A stretch of DNA of 64,000 bases from Lytechinus variegatus (taxonomy: Eukaryota; Echinodermata; Echinoidea; Temnopleuroida; Toxopneustidae): assembly GCF_018143015.1 (NCBI RefSeq), contig NC_054749.1:33474911-33538910 (forward strand). Reading direction: 5' to 3'. A model generated the notes under the pieces. It was not told where the DNA came from and ran no database searches. It saw only the letters and a list, made by a program, of their open reading frames with translations. Both the position numbers and the translations under genes were made by a program. This document shows, one piece after another, positions 23,788-37,661 of the stretch. The stretch's first letter is position 1, and each line of letters opens with the position of its first letter.

Positions 23788-25832
23788 CTTCCGGTGAAAA
23801 ACGATTGGAGCGATGAAAACAATGCTCGCGCTTGCTCGAACTCATCTCTAACTGGTAACCTGCTGAAAGTGTTCCGACTCCTCGCAGATCCTGACTTTTG
23901 TCTTTTGGCCGCACAAATTATGATTTCTACCGAGCGAGCTTTTTAGATAATTAGCTGAAAATCCGAGATTCTCTGTTGTCAATAGGAGGCTTCCGCAAAG
24001 CAACACACAACGCTTTCTGGAACAAAGAAGAAGACTTGTCAAGTGCCATTCATGATAATGAGCAACCAAGAATTCTTTGTCGAAATTTAGTCACTCATAA
24101 CAGCAGGTTCGCCCTGGACTCTAAACAAACTTGCAATTATTCGTCATCTCCGAAAGTTAGGACGATCGCCTGATCAAGTTTATCGATTTTTGACAAAGAC
24201 TTCTCAGCTGTTCATTGTGGTTTGACTCGCATTTTCAATACATTTACTGCGTTCTTGAATTTGTTCTGCATGGCGGTGCGAAACTGGCTAATAGCATTGA
24301 ACGCAGGATCGCCGACCGCCCCGAGCTCGGGATGACGTCATTCAGACGACATTTTGGATCCTGCAACATTCCCGATTGCTATGGTTACCCTTGATAGCTA
24401 TCAGTTAAAAATCGCACATTTTAAGAGGAAATGGTCATTTAAAACGAAGTAGGTAAATCAATCTACCAGTCATGACTGAAATAAGGGGCGGTACCAGGGC
24501 ATTTTGGTGGTGTTGATTTGTATTTTTCCAATAAAGAATAGGGGCATTATATAGGAAAAACCGATATTCATTTCCAACACTTCCTCAAATGGCAATTAGG
24601 GACCGATCCAAAAATACATAAGATTGCAAACTTTATTCTAGTCTTGTATAACATACAAAGAAGTAATTAACTTTCAAGCTGTTGATTGGTCTTCATCCAC
24701 AATTATATGGATGGAATTATAAGATGTAGGGAGTATCTTCATCTCTTCATCTTTTTCAATTAACTTGTTTTATTTCTTAATCTCTTAAAAATACATGGGG
24801 GTGATTGCCTTCGTCCCGCGTTAAACGGAATGTTTATTGTTAGACTTTGTAAACCATGTTACTATGTTCAGGCGATGAAACATCGGATTATCTGATGGCG
24901 GTTATATCAGGGCAAGCCGAAGGCAGACAGTGACGTCAGCAAGTTTTGTCGACGTGCATTTCTATGGTGATGGGAGAGACGTGGACTGGAAAAATAATAA
25001 CCGGGGAAATAGAAAGTTATAGAACATGAATACTAAAGTTTACTTTGAATCTTGCTATAATAACTAGCCAGTGATACAGTACAACTATTACATTGATAAC
25101 GAAGAAAGGGTAAAAAAAGAGTAGTGTTTTAGGGCAACTATGATAGCGGAATTGTGGAAAGTCCGAGTGTTCATTCTATATGATGACTTTTAAAATGACT
25201 CAAAAAATTTACCACGAGATTGTTTTTATCTTAGAAAGTGCCCCCTAATAAAAATATCATACAACTGGAAATTTGCAATTTCTATGAATTCATTCTACAA
25301 TATCCGATGGTTCACCCCCAAAATATATATAGATTGGACCGGGGAAATACTATGGCGAAAGGACATTTTTTCTATAAATAAAATTAAAGGTGATATTTCA
25401 ATGCTGTTATTATAATCATTGTATTATTATCATTGAATCTTGTTTATATATGTGAATGAAAAATATATATTTGAAATGTTAATTGTCCAATCTGGTAAAC
25501 AACGCGATTTACCTTGAAGTAGAGGAGGTTGAATCCAACCTGTGATTATTGAAATGTTCTCTTACAGTATTTCCTGACTTTAAACAGTTTCTCTACATAT
25601 GCTGATTTGGCATCGTGTACTATAGATGCCTTGAACGACGCGAATGATGTATACAAATTATGATGTAGTAATCGTTCTGTAATTTCATGAATTTGTGTAA
25701 TGAAAATTATTTTATTGACGCCATGAAAATTTCTTCATTCGCTCTGTATTAATCATGTTGATAATTGATGAATCGAAATGTTCAGATCTTTATATTTTTG
25801 TACTCATATTGATCGAAATGCTTGTAAATAAA
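23788..25832 (+). other. Probable 3' untranslated region of gene P1
   Basis: No further frame continues the protein. AATAAA is at 24530-24535 and again, in AT-rich context, at 25827-25832; either could direct polyadenylation. Small frames near 23848-24173 overlap on both strands and lack support. Confidence 0.4.
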
Positions 25833-26390
25833 GTTATGCTGAAACTCTTATTCGCACTTGAATTCTCAGTTCTTTAATTATCAAATATATTGTGCTCTTT
25901 CCCAGCTCAAGTCCTTTGTCCTACATAAACTTTGTAATCACGGTATATCATGTTGTATGGAGTTTTTTTTTATTTTTTTTATTCAAGTTTAAAAAATTAA
26001 GGCGGGGCAAAAAGTTGGTTAAGCAATCTTTACATTACTTGTCATGTACATGATCAACGAAAACAGATAAATCCTTTTTTAATATTGATAATTTAATATC
26101 CGTGCATGGGTACAACGATGAACGATGGTAATCTTAAGCCCATTGACGTCATTCCCTTGTATTCCAATCCCTAGATACTTTAGACATTATTGGATATGTA
26201 TCCGGTCAACATTATATCACCACATTTTCTTATACGAGAAACACATTCATTTTTATTTCATCTGGATGTACTTTTACAAGGACGTATTTATCTTAATCCA
26301 AATCCGGTCAAATGAATGATATATCAAATTGTAGAAATCGATTCTTATTGTATTTCTATTAACAATCAGTAGTGAATATTGCTTGTCGGT

Positions 26391-26590
26391 ACACAGTTAA
26401 ATAATTATACAACGCTGTTTACTATATGAACCTTATTGTATAAACAGTTGAAACAAATGTTTAAATCTTAACAACAATGTTTAATTTTCAATATCTAATT
26501 GTCAATAAATTAAACATGATTGTTTAAACGGTTAAACAAATGCTGTAAAGTTCATATAGTAAAGAGCGTTGTACAGCGTTTTTACTGTGT
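26391..26590. repeat. MITE family 5 (ACACAGT termini)
   Basis: Begins ACACAGTT and ends ACTGTGT. Inner arms GCTGTTTACTATATGAAC and GTTCATATAGTAAAGAGCG are inverted copies, and GTTTAAAC-like blocks fill the centre. Confidence 0.7.
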
Positions 26591-27754
26591 ATATTTAGGC
26601 CTATAATACTTATATCTCCTCTCATTGCCTTATATGGCGCCTCAGTTCAGAATCATGCTCTTTAAGCCGTAAGATTAAAGAGGGGAAAATAAAGTTTAGA
26701 TTTGAAATTGGAAGTAAAATAATCTGTTTTGTATACCAAATCGTCATTACAACACACCCATCAAATGTAAGCTTCATGAACAATGTATACATGAAAAGTG
26801 CAATGTACTTTTGAAATGACAAACATACATATAGGCCTGATGCAAGAGAGAGAAGCTATATTATTTTCGTTTTAGAAGGATGCATAGGGAACCAACAATA
26901 ATGTGAAAGTTCTGTATATCCGCTGTTCTCCGGAAATTGGGCTGATAGAGATGCATATCCTTTTTTAAATTGGAATGAATTAACATGTGCATTTTCAAAT
27001 ATGATATCAACAGTACTGATGTTGGCTTAATCACTGATGGAGAAGAAATATGAATGCGTTTATTAGTTTTGATCATCTACTCCTCCAGTCATTTTCTTTT
27101 ATATACTTTGATATTTTGCTCTATCGTGTTCTGATCGAAGTCATTTCAAAACATTTGGCAATATTATCCTTCAATGATTGTGACAATATCGATATGACTT
27201 CTGCTCACTTGTATGAGTAATAAACCAACTAATCACATTAGTGTATCATGAATGCGTATCACGTATCCATGGAATAGTAAAAACTATCACTTACCGAGAA
27301 GATTAAGCCACCAGACAGCTTTAATGCTAACACTGTGTAATGGTATCTTGACAAGATCAAAACTCATAGGAGAACATGGATCAAATAGGTTTCTCATTAC
27401 CTCGTAATTATAGAACAGTGTCTACTAGTAAACGCTGCAGTCATCCCTAAAATAGTAACTCAATTAGGAAACATTTTGGATTAGGTTACGATGACAAGTA
27501 CCCATTTAAGAGTCTACTGATGTGCTTCACAGACAATAGCAACACGGTAAAAGGGATGTCTCGAGATGATAATAATTAGCTATTTTTTTGTTCAGGAAAA
27601 GAGACAATGACAGATATGCCATAAATCTATTTTACACGTAAGGGATGCAAACATGTAACAGTGGTAGAATGTAAATGCTGTGCTATTAAAAAAAAACAAC
27701 CCTCACCATCCCCCCCAAAAAAAAAAACCCCACCCGCACACATTCTTGAAGGAT

Positions 27755-27916
27755 CAGGGGAGCGTTTCATCAATATTTTCATCCGACAAGTTGTCAGATC
27801 TGACATCTTTTGATGATTTTGATTGGCTGAGAGGCACTGTTCCTATGGTAACTGTCGGATAACATGGGACTTGTCGGATAAAACGTCCGACAAGTCCTTT
27901 CACGAAACGCCCCCCA
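27755..27916. repeat. MITE family 6 (GGGGAGCGTTTCAT termini)
   Basis: Starts CAGGGGAGCGTTTCATC and ends CACGAAACGCCCCCCAG. Inside are paired blocks TCCGACAAGTTGTCAGATCT and CTTGTCGGATAAAACGTCCG. The related copy is at 58791-58951. Confidence 0.75.
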
Positions 27917-29921
27917 GGAGTCCCGTTTTTAATCGTTGAGATCTGAGAATATATTTTATCGTTAAGAATTTTTTTTTATGACGATTTTTCTTCTAGAGAA
28001 TGTCATGATATAATAAGTAGGCCTACATGTATCAGTAACACCCTTAATGTATATGGAAATCGGGAAAACAAAATATCAAAGTACGTGTGAACAGATAGAG
28101 CTGTGTACATTGGAAACCGGAAGAGTGAAATTATTATAGCATTTAGCATCTATCGTGACTCAATAAGCATAGGTCCCTGGAATACTCACCAGGGCATATC
28201 ATGAGTGTGTATATATATCACATTGCTATTGTTGTATTCAGTGACAGAATTCGAACTAGATTCGTATCGGTTATTTTTATTCTGTGATTTTTTTCATAAT
28301 CCAGTTAAACATAATACTACGATGACGATCATTCACTATTTTTGTAGCTAACTCTGCTTATACAATCTAAAACAAAATAAAAGGGTCACTTAAAGTTAAT
28401 AAGGAAACCCCCTTCCATTCTTTCATTTCTAAGAAAAATAATCTTGTCAATTCTCTAATCTAATTCATTCATATTTGAAATTATAAATATTCAAATGCGC
28501 TTATGAATGCTTTTCAAATTCGAGTAGTGTATTCATCCCTATTCAGTTCATTAATAACGGTATCATTTGAAATATTATTTTTAAAATACATGCACTAGTC
28601 GAATAAATCAAAGTAAATGATGATTACAAGGCCGGATGATAACACCTGCATGTCCCTATCAACTAACAATCATAGATTACGAAGAAGGATATATTAATTA
28701 ATACGATTTCATTATCACTTCATAGCTATCGTGATAACATTTTGAACATGTTAATTGAACCATATCCACGAAACACGTTAATGGTTTAACGCTAGGAAAG
28801 TTTTGGATTATATATATCAAAGAAAAGGTGTTGATAGAAGTTTTGAAATATGGACACTCCTTATCTTCATCCGCTCTTCAATAATTTCGAGTACACCCAA
28901 CAAAAAGTTGAGAACAATAAAAGAAAGAAGTCAAACAAAAATGACATTACATGGGAATGCTCATTATTATAACTTTATTCAAAACGAGAAAGTTAAAAAT
29001 GTTTCTTAATATGACACATTATACATTTTAGTCGTTTCAGTAAAGGGCTTGTCAGAAATCAAATTTAAACAAACGGAAATGTTTCATATTTCACATGTTA
29101 GATAAAATACAAAAGAAATGATGAGTCTGATACCATTTGCTCTGTCACTTGCATCCAGAATGAGTTTTTATAAGCGAAACTTTTCATGTTCAAAGACCTA
29201 AATGGGCAGAAGTCTTTGCGATACAGTCACTGTCAAAGCCGTCACAATTTCCTTTAAATAATAAAGTAAACAACGAAAACCCCAAGACCAGTTTGTTTAT
29301 CAATAAACCAGTTCAATTTCATTAACAAATTAATGGATTTCCAACGGTTTCTTGCATGAATGTGTGTCCAGTATCCGCACATGAAGTCTTTATCCGAAAG
29401 TGACGAAATTTTCAGTGCATAAGTCTCTCTATTCAGAGATGGTTACAGATTGACCTTTTAATGGTGACTTTCATGGCCTATGGAATCAAAATGCCATATG
29501 TAAAGAATAGGGAAGTAGAGAATTTAAAATCGTTATTCTTGGAAAGTAAATTTAGTGCCCTAACCCCTTAACCGCGCTAATTTATTCTCGCAATATTAAT
29601 TATAGCTTTCTACCATTTTGGCCTTTAAGGGGGGTGTATATTTGCGCCTTCCCGTGGGCATGTGTCGTTCCCTCACCTGTTGAACAATCTCCCTATATAT
29701 AGCTAGCCTTTCACTGTGCCCCCTTTACAGTCAAAGTCATCGCCTCCCTGGTCGAATCTTGTTCATTCGAATACAGGAGTTAGAAAGTTCATAGTGTTAA
29801 TTTGAATATTAGCACTATATTGGCAAGCCAGTAACTGTAATTTGACTATGTTCAGTATGGCCTAAAGAATAATGCTCTTGTGCATCATATAGGGGACTTG
29901 AATGGGTGATTAGAGAACCAC

Positions 29922-30163
29922 CACACTGTAAAAACTGTGGTGTTAAAACTGACACCAATTGGTGTTAATAGAGGACCACACCCTGAGGTGTTAAAATTAC
30001 ACCCTAGAGATTGAACATAACACCAAAGAGTGTAAATGTAACAACCAAAGGTGTTGTAATAACACCTATAGGTGTAAAACTAGCACCACCAATTTAACAC
30101 CGGTGTAAAATAACTGGTGTGGTCCTCTATGTACACCGGTTAACACCACAGTTTTTGCTGTGC
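29922..30163. repeat. MITE family 4, intact-looking copy
   Basis: ACACTGTAAAAACTGTGGTG at the left and CACCACAGTTTTTGCTGTG at the right. The inner AGGACCACACCCTGAGGTGT is mirrored by GGTGTGGTCCTCTATG. It lacks the internal duplication seen at 13118-13493. Confidence 0.85.
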
Positions 30164-30528
30164 ATGTTAATAATAAAAGCGATGAATGACAAATTATGGA
30201 GTAATGCAGATCATTTGAAACACAATAAAGTTGTTCCCTCTTCAAGAAGTTGAGTGAATAATAGCTACCCCAGTATAGTGAATCTCGAGTGAAAGTGAAA
30301 TTTTCATTCAGTTTTGAATTACCTTTGACTTTATATATAGTTTGGATGATGCGGTAACTCTATAAAGGATTACTCAAAGTCACCTTGAATTCAATCATTC
30401 TAAAATTGATTTATTGAGCGTTTGCAATCAAAACAAAATGTTGTTATTGGTAAAATTGCTCCGGCGACAATAATTGTTCCGATCTAAATTCCACACACTA
30501 ATCGAATGACCATCTTCACTCCTGGGTC

Positions 30529-31756
30529 TAACCCTAAAAAGACTGGGGGGGGGGGCCTTTTAGGCCCCCCCTGTACATAAATCGCGATAACTTTTTTGCG
30601 CATGAAGCGTTCGCGCCGCCATTTCATGACTTTTTTCTCTTGAGTTTTGCGCAACTTTTGATACCAAATTTGTATACCCCCATGCCGCGGTTGCGGAGTT
30701 ACGTAACATTTTCGTATCACATGTCACGTAAGAAATTGAAATTTGTATTCGTTTGTGTGTAAAGTGTATGGTATTTGAATGAATGTTATACACATTGTTT
30801 TCTAACTACATTTTTATTTGTTTCTTTCTATATTATGTCACTTGTGAATTCAAGTAGCAGTTCTAGGATATGAAAATAATGAAAAACATTGCATAAAAAA
30901 ATAAAGAAATACATAAGAAATTAAAATCAAAGAAAAACATAAGAAAAGTAGTGCAAAATACCAGAATCGCTTGCACAACTATATTCTTGGGTGCAGGAAA
31001 CACTGAATAGACAAGTAATGTCACACTTTAGTTGATTATGCTATAATTGATATTGAATAAGTTATATATTACACAAACCCAAAATATATCTAGAATACTC
31101 AAGAATTTGCAAACAGGAATTTATGGACCGCAATAGGTACCAAAATATGAAAAATTCAATTTTTTGATAAAAATTTGCATATTCGCATAATTAATTATGA
31201 ATATAATTTGCATAAATTATGTGATATCTCCTATGCTTTGTTTTCACCAGCTAGTGTACATGTAACACATCACTTGTGTATCTTCCAAGATTGCTTTGTC
31301 TCATTGCAAGAGAGTGTAATGCAATAAAACATGCCAATTATTGTATTTCTCTACATAACGCATGCAGAGTACTTATTTGCATATTTAGTAATTACTAATT
31401 TGCATAAGCATATCTAATAATTCAAGCACGAAATAACACAATTCCATGATAAACAACCTCTTCTTACAGCTGAAAACCTTGAAACGGGAATTTATGGACC
31501 GCAATAGGTACCAAAGTATGAAAAATTCAATTTTTTGATAAAAATTTGCATATTCGCATAATTAATTATGCATATATTAAAAAATACAATGAATATCAGT
31601 ATTTTGACTATGTTTTCTTTTAGAGGACATGACAAAGGATGTGTGTGCCAAATTTGGTTGCGATCGGACGACCAACGGCCGAGATCTTAGGGGGGGGGCC
31701 CAAAAGGCCCCCCCAGTTTTTCTAGCCTCCAAAATAGCCCAGTCTTTTTAGGGTTA
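30529..31756. repeat. 1.2-kb element with TAACCCTAAAAAGACTGG termini
   Basis: The left end reads TAACCCTAAAAAGACTGGGG, and the right end is its inverse (CAGTCTTTTTAGGGTTA). Poly-G/poly-C and GGCC-TTTT-GGCC blocks sit just inside each end. A segment of roughly 95 bp (GGAATTTATGGACCGCAATA through CATATTCGCATAATTAATTA) occurs twice, near 31114 and 31479. No transposase frame is seen. Confidence 0.7.
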
Positions 31757-32659
31757 ACACTATATACCCTATCCTAAACTTAACTCTAACAATCCATGCC
31801 CTAACACCCTACATCTGAGGCGAAATAAAGCACAGAGTTATTCTCGCCGGAGCAAATATCATACGAAGTGGAAATTGCCCCCTACAGAAACAGGTACCAC
31901 CTCTTCGTTCCAGTATCTCCCCATGCACAAGTTCAGTTATGACCCAAATGCACATCTGACCCTTTTATTGAGTCACATTGACTAGTGAGCGAGAAAGGAT
32001 CGAGAGAGAGAGAGAGAGAGATTAAAAAAAACTCGGATCAGTCGATGCAAACTTTCGCACGTATGTTGAAGGCAATGGTGACAGTGGTCACGTGAGACAA
32101 GGTGTTGTCGCTCCATGCTTCATGATATCCGATTCGAATTTCAAAATGAAGGATCATAAGGGCCCAGTGCAAGGAATTCATGTCAAAAGATGAGGATAAA
32201 CGTGGCGATGAATCATCTCTCTAGCTGCCCACTCAGACTGTCAAATAGAATCTCAAGAGAGGACATCGAGAGAAAGACACACTTTAAAGGGAAGTCAACC
32301 AATCTCTGTCGGTTTTAGAGCAGGAAAACAAAAGAAACCGGTCACTGAATTTGTGCGAGGTCCAATTAAATCAAGCCTAAAGCAAGTACGAACCAACAGC
32401 CAACAATGGATGGGAGACATTCCGAAGTCAAGACGTTCATAAAATCGTCCGTAAGTTAAGAACGGCTTTGTGAAACAGTCCCCTGGTCTGAAACATTCTC
32501 AGATCATACAAAATATGTGATAAATCAGAAAATGTGTCTCACAGACGGCTACTCTATAACACCCACCTGCGTACCTGATGGTGTGCGAGTTTGGGGGTAG
32601 GGGGCACTAGCGGGACAGTCTGTTCCCCTGACGCCTGACGAGTCACAACCCATGCAAAG

Positions 32660-32905
32660 GACGTATCCCTGCCCCCCTGACGAGCTTGAATACCTATTTT
32701 GCCCCCCCTGACGAGCTTGAATACCTATTTTGCCCCCCCCCCTGACGAGCTTGAATACCTATTTTGCCCCCCCCCCCCTGACGAGCTTGAATACCTATTT
32801 TGCCCCTCCTGACGAGCTTCATGACTTTTTTTTTGCTTGTCAAATTTTTGGGTGGACGAGTTTCGAATTTGCCCCCCCCCCTGTGAAAAATCCGAGGTAC
32901 GCCAC
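32660..32905. repeat. CTGACGAGCTTGAATACC tandem repeat
   Basis: Four to five copies of a 45-50-bp unit (GACGAGCTTGAATACCTATT plus a poly-C run of varying length), then a degenerate GC-rich end. Confidence 0.85.
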
Positions 32906-33040
32906 GGGGGGGGGGGCGCAGGCAGTTTGGGAACAGGGTGGACAGAGTGAAAATGTTAAAGCTCACTAAAGTGACAATCGATGCACTCTAAAATGCTGAG
33001 TAAAATTTTAACCTGTATTGGGTGGAAAGGGCCGGAACAT

Positions 33041-33290
33041 GGAGCATTGTGACCCAGTGGATTAGCCTTCTGACTTTGAAACAGAGGGTCGTTGGTTCGA
33101 ATCCCAGCCATGGTGTTATTTCCTTCAGCAAGAAATTCATCCACATTGTGCTGCACTCAACCCAGGTGAGATGAATGGAATATAATGAATGAATATTTCT
33201 TGAAATGCCACCGCGCTGTAAAAGGCTGTGGGGGCTAAAACCAGGGTAATAATATCTAAGTCCTTTGGAAGGGCATAGGGACTTATTACA
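33041..33290 (+). mobile_element. tRNA-derived SINE, family A, plus copy
   Basis: B-box-like GGTTCGAATCCCAGCC, then CCTTCAGCAAGAAATTCATC and GTGCTGCACTCAACCCAGGT. It is interrupted by about 30 bp (AATATAATGAATGAATATTT) before the GGGGCTAAAACCAGGGTAAT tail. Confidence 0.75.
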
Positions 33291-33293
33291 TTA

Positions 33294-33610
33294 TGGCTCG
33301 TATTCTGAAGTCGTGTTTAATTTAAACTATGGTTTTAAGTTGTGGTTTAACTATGGAAAGCCAGTTCTTACATAAATATCTAACAGTAGAGGTTCCATGT
33401 ATCAGCTCATTTGACTCCCAAACCATTATCATGAACTGCCTGGGAATGGTAAGTATGACAGTTGTCTTCACCATTAAAGAATTAGTAAAGAGCACAGTAA
33501 CCAGCAGAAGCAATCACCGTAAACGAAATTTCGAAACGCTTGGCTTCCCATAATTGTAGCACAGAGTTAGACCATGGTCTGAGTTAAAGCCAACTTCAGA
33601 ATACGGGCCA
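33294..33610. repeat. MITE family 7 (GGCTCGTATTCTGAAG termini)
   Basis: Left TGGCTCGTATTCTGAAGTC and right inverse ACTTCAGAATACGGGCCA. The inner TTTAAACTATGGTTTTAAG is mirrored by AGACCATGGTCTGAGTTAAA. Confidence 0.7.
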
Positions 33611-35034
33611 CTTTGAAATTCGCTGTTAAAGAATTGCGTTATTATTATTATCATTATTATTATTATGCATGTTTGCTGTTTTTTTTTTTTTACATATGTT
33701 GTGCTATTTCAATGCAACATTGCGTAAAAATTTACAAACAATTGTAAATATCTTTTAACCCAACCAAAATGCATGTTCCCATTTTACCAATATTGGGTAA
33801 ACCTTTTTTTAGAGTGTGACATTTCATCTCGTTTTGTTTTTGCTGATCAGAAACTGTTTTCCCTCATCCCAACCACGCCGCTCCCACTGAATAATGCATA
33901 TTGTCATGATTGTATTGGCGGTAGTACAGGGATAAGGGACAAAAGCCCGTTTTCTTCAAGCGAAATCAAATACTTTTTTAATCGTCCTGCAATACTGTTA
34001 AAACAATTGATTTGTATTCATACGCTTACATTATGATTACCGACTTGCAAAGAGAGTTCGAGAGAGTTCGATCGAGAGAGAGAGAGAAAAAAAATCCTCT
34101 CGCTGCAATCTGCAAAATGAAGAATATTGCCAAAAAATTAGGCGAATAACTCGTCACTTTTGTATGGAAAGTGATATTGTTTTGAGTATTACTCATAACC
34201 AGGTAGCCTAGCTAACTGGCTGTGTCTCTAGAGGGAATGTTTGTGATTCTTTGAGTTCATACTCCACGTTATATTTTGCCATTGTGTTCTTGAGAACTAT
34301 GGAGCACTGAAACAAATCTTTCTCTATATAAATTGTATTTCGATACTATCGAGATTACATTATGAACTATGCAATGTATACATTTGTTTGTATGATTCGT
34401 CTACACATTCACTATTTATCGGCTCATTTCTAAAAATTCTAACCAAAGTTCATTATTGTAAACATTAATATCAATGGCATTGTGTAGATAAACAGATTAG
34501 ACCGTATAAATTTGAATATGAGAGTTAAAAGGAAAGAGGCCATTTTGGATTCAGAATTTCGAAATACATGAAATAGAAGTATTGAGGTTTTCGTTAATGA
34601 GAGGGCGTACTGCTTCCTTCTCGAAAAGACATGTTGAGTTTTTGACACCTCAATGCTTTCGCCAAATGAATTTCCAAAGACCATATTATCAGAGCAGGCT
34701 TTTTTTAGAGCATTTATTACAAACTTTTTTATTTGAAATTTTTTTTGTGTGTATTCTTTGATCACGTTTTTATCACTGGCTAGCCTGATTAGGCAATCAA
34801 ACTTTATTTGTATTCTTGATTGTGGCGACATGCAGTGAAAAATCTCAACACTTATAGTTGCTTCATGTACTTACGGCAGGTCTGACATAAAGGAGAGTAT
34901 TGAAGAAAATCACCTTTCTATTTTCTTTCCTCCTTGTCAGATTTTTATTTTATAAGAAAGTGCTTCCGGAATAGTGTTGACCCCTGACCCCCGTTTTTTA
35001 TTTATTTTCGGAAATCTTTTACCCTTCAGGGGCG
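33611..35034. other. No supported gene
   Basis: An ATT tract near 33640, a GA tract near 34065, and an open minus-strand frame at 34439-34831 without splice or coding support. Confidence 0.35.
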
Positions 35035-35820
35035 GATCCAGCTTTTGCTAATAGGGGGGGGGGACGAAAAATATTTTCATCAACATTTGTCTCGATTGGC
35101 CGCTATAATCTTTTTAAGTTTTAACTATATGTTAGTTTTTATTGTTATAAACAAGAAAAGGTATCTCATGTGGTCTTAATATATAATGCAAGCGCGAAGC
35201 GCGAGCCAAATTCTTTGATATTTTATGTCATTAGAACTGAAGATTCTGAGCAGTTTTAATAATCATGAACAAAAATAAGTATCTAACAATGCAAGCGCGA
35301 ATTTTTTTTATAGTAATGTGAAAGGGACTCAATTGGGACTGTTTTTAGTGATTAATGAAGAGGATACATGATCACCAATTAAATGAGAATGCGAAGCGCG
35401 AGCTCAAAAGTTTTGATATTCCGACCTAGAAACTGGACAGTCTGAGCGCATTTTTATTTAAATAAAGAACAGGCTGTGTGTCTCAAACAATTAAATGCGA
35501 GCGCGAAGCACGAGCTTAATATGTTGATATACTGACATGATATAGGAGCATTTTGACAAATTTTGGAAAGAATTTCCAAAGAGGATATGTATCTCACAAA
35601 TCAAACAATGCGAGCGCGCAGCGCAAGCTGAAAATTTTGATATAACAATTTGTGTTAATCAAACAAAAGATTGAAAGCTTGATGTGCGAGCTAAAATATT
35701 GTGTGCAAATTGATTTCAGAACTGGATATATGAAGTGTCATTTAATCCTCTTGAATGGGATTCATTACACGGGCAATGCGAGCGCGAAGCGCGAGCGAAA
35801 ATATTTATACAGAGTCTATT
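35035..35820. repeat. Degenerate tandem repeat with GCGAGCGCGAAGCGCGAGC core
   Basis: At least five units of about 110-150 bp each carry a core such as ATGCAAGCGCGAAGCGCGAG (35188) or CAATGCGAGCGCGAAGCGCG (35773), with AT-rich spacers containing TTTTGATAT and TATCTCA phrases. The core is an inverted repeat of GCGC blocks. Confidence 0.8.
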
Positions 35821-37661
35821 TTCAAATTCTTCCCCTCACCTTTTTCTTGTTTCCTTTCGGGGTCGGGCCGGCCGTTACGAGGCTGTAAATTACACATCAT
35901 GGGTATAATACCCCTTTCTTACTTTTCTTTCTGTTTTTCGTAGTTTCTATCGAGATAAAGAGTACACTTTTTCTGCAGGTTGTCAAAAAATAGGGGGGGG
36001 GCCGGAACGCGAAATTATTTTTCCCACCATATTTCTGGACCAAAATACGAACTCATTTGCATACAGCCAATCAGAGACGATTGTTTTTTTCCTCTCGATT
36101 TTTCGTCTTCAGAATAAGAGTACGCATGCGCATATGCTGGGGCTGTGGACTTAGTGATGTGTACAGTGAACTAAAAAGTTTTGGGCACGGCAGGGTCGAG
36201 CTAAAAATAGTTTCCGCGCCTGCCCTTGACAAGGTTAGGTTTTCAATCTAAGCCAATGGTCAACAGTTCGATGAACCCATGCTCTCCATTCCGCCTTTTT
36301 AATGCACATATTCCCCTATAAAAGTCTCCAAACATGCTGTAAGCATGATGGCAAGTGATCGAGAAACATTGAATGCTAAAAGCCAGTTCCTGTGATCTTA
36401 CAAGAATTGTTTCAGTTTTTCAGTTTAGTTTATTTTCCATTATTTATAAACAGACATTTACATGCTTGACATGATCGAGTATAACATAATTATCTTGAGT
36501 TGAAATAAATGGTTCTTGAGACAGAAATCATACGCAATAAGAATTCAAATCAGTGAAAAATGGAGGGGCATAAGTTGAAAGTAGAGCTTGTGAGTTATAG
36601 GCCCCAATGGAAGGAGATAAGATATGAGGCTATATAGTTATTAAAAATAACAAAGTAAAAGAAAAGCAGAAGTTTATACAGGAATAGTGAACCAATCGGT
36701 TTATCACATCTGTAGCACGCATTGGAAGGAAATTGTGTAGTGGAATGAAATGGAAAAGACTCTTGGCATCTGTTTTTTTTTTATTTTGCCTGGATGCGTA
36801 CCTGCTAGTAGGTTTAAGTAACATGGAACTACTTACAGTAGGCCCATGTTAATGGTATGTTTGTTCTTCTCTTGTTTGAAATCCCGCAATACTGTCTATC
36901 TGATTATCAAACGAAAACGATCACACCCAAGAAAGAATCCAACTTGAACCACTGAATTACAATATACATGTATAATTTATTTATTGCTTTATACATAATG
37001 ATGACCTCCGTAAACAATTATCATTGCCAGGAAAATATGCAAAACCTGGCTAATAATGATCACTCGTGGTAAATGTCGAAGTAATCATGGTAATAGGCCT
37101 ACAGTCTTGAAGTAACATAAGTGCATAATCCAACAAGCAATTTATCTTACATATACTTTGATCTATACGAGAGGGGGTGAAATTATTAAATGGTAATCGG
37201 AAATGTCTTCTTGAACGTGTTAGATCTTCTCAACAGTCATGTCACTTCAAAATATAGTTTTGTCAATATATTGATTTGATATTTTTACTGGACATGGTTT
37301 GTATACTTGGATAAAGAGAGGGAGAGAGGTTTGTTGCTTTACGTTGGCATTTCATGACTTGGCCTTAAAGCTACTGCAAAGTCCGCTAGAAGAAATGCTG
37401 CTAAGAATGAAGTGCTAACAAGACGGTAACATCTACTTCCAATCAGTAGTCAGTCAGGTGATAGTTCACTTAAAATCTTTTCATAATGTTATAGCTGTGA
37501 TTTTACAAGACACGGGAAATGCAATCATGTAATAATTCTCCTCTTATTAGCCGTTCAAATCCCGCATGTCTTTAGAGCTCGCAATGATGAGCTCCGTTGG
37601 TAAGACAACCCTAGTTAGGATCAAGTTTATCTTTTAGTTCAGGAACTGATAAATGCACATG
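35821..37661. other. 3' flank of gene P2
   Basis: Tandem minus-strand AATAAA signals (plus-strand TTTATT) at 36976-36985 lie about 680 bases past the P2 stop and may end its transcript. GCATGCGCA near 36125 resembles an NRF1 site. No coding exon is supported. Confidence 0.3.

Larger units (their letters stand above)
25833..37661. other. Intergenic, repeat-rich, no supported gene
   Basis: Named repeats are listed separately. A degraded family-1 MITE-like stretch lies at about 28885-29140 (CACCCAACAAAAAGTTGAGA). A MITE family 3 fragment is at about 32435-32485 (CGTAAGTTAAGAACGGCTTT). Elsewhere I see AT-rich sequence without exon pairs. Confidence 0.4.

Noticed and set aside
32694-32969. Pro/Gly-rich frames on both strands
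   Set aside because: Produced by the CTGACGAGCTTG tandem repeat and poly-C runs.
34439-34831. Minus-strand open frame of 130 codons
   Set aside because: AT-rich, no recognisable domain, no splice context and no coding bias visible; kept only as a note.
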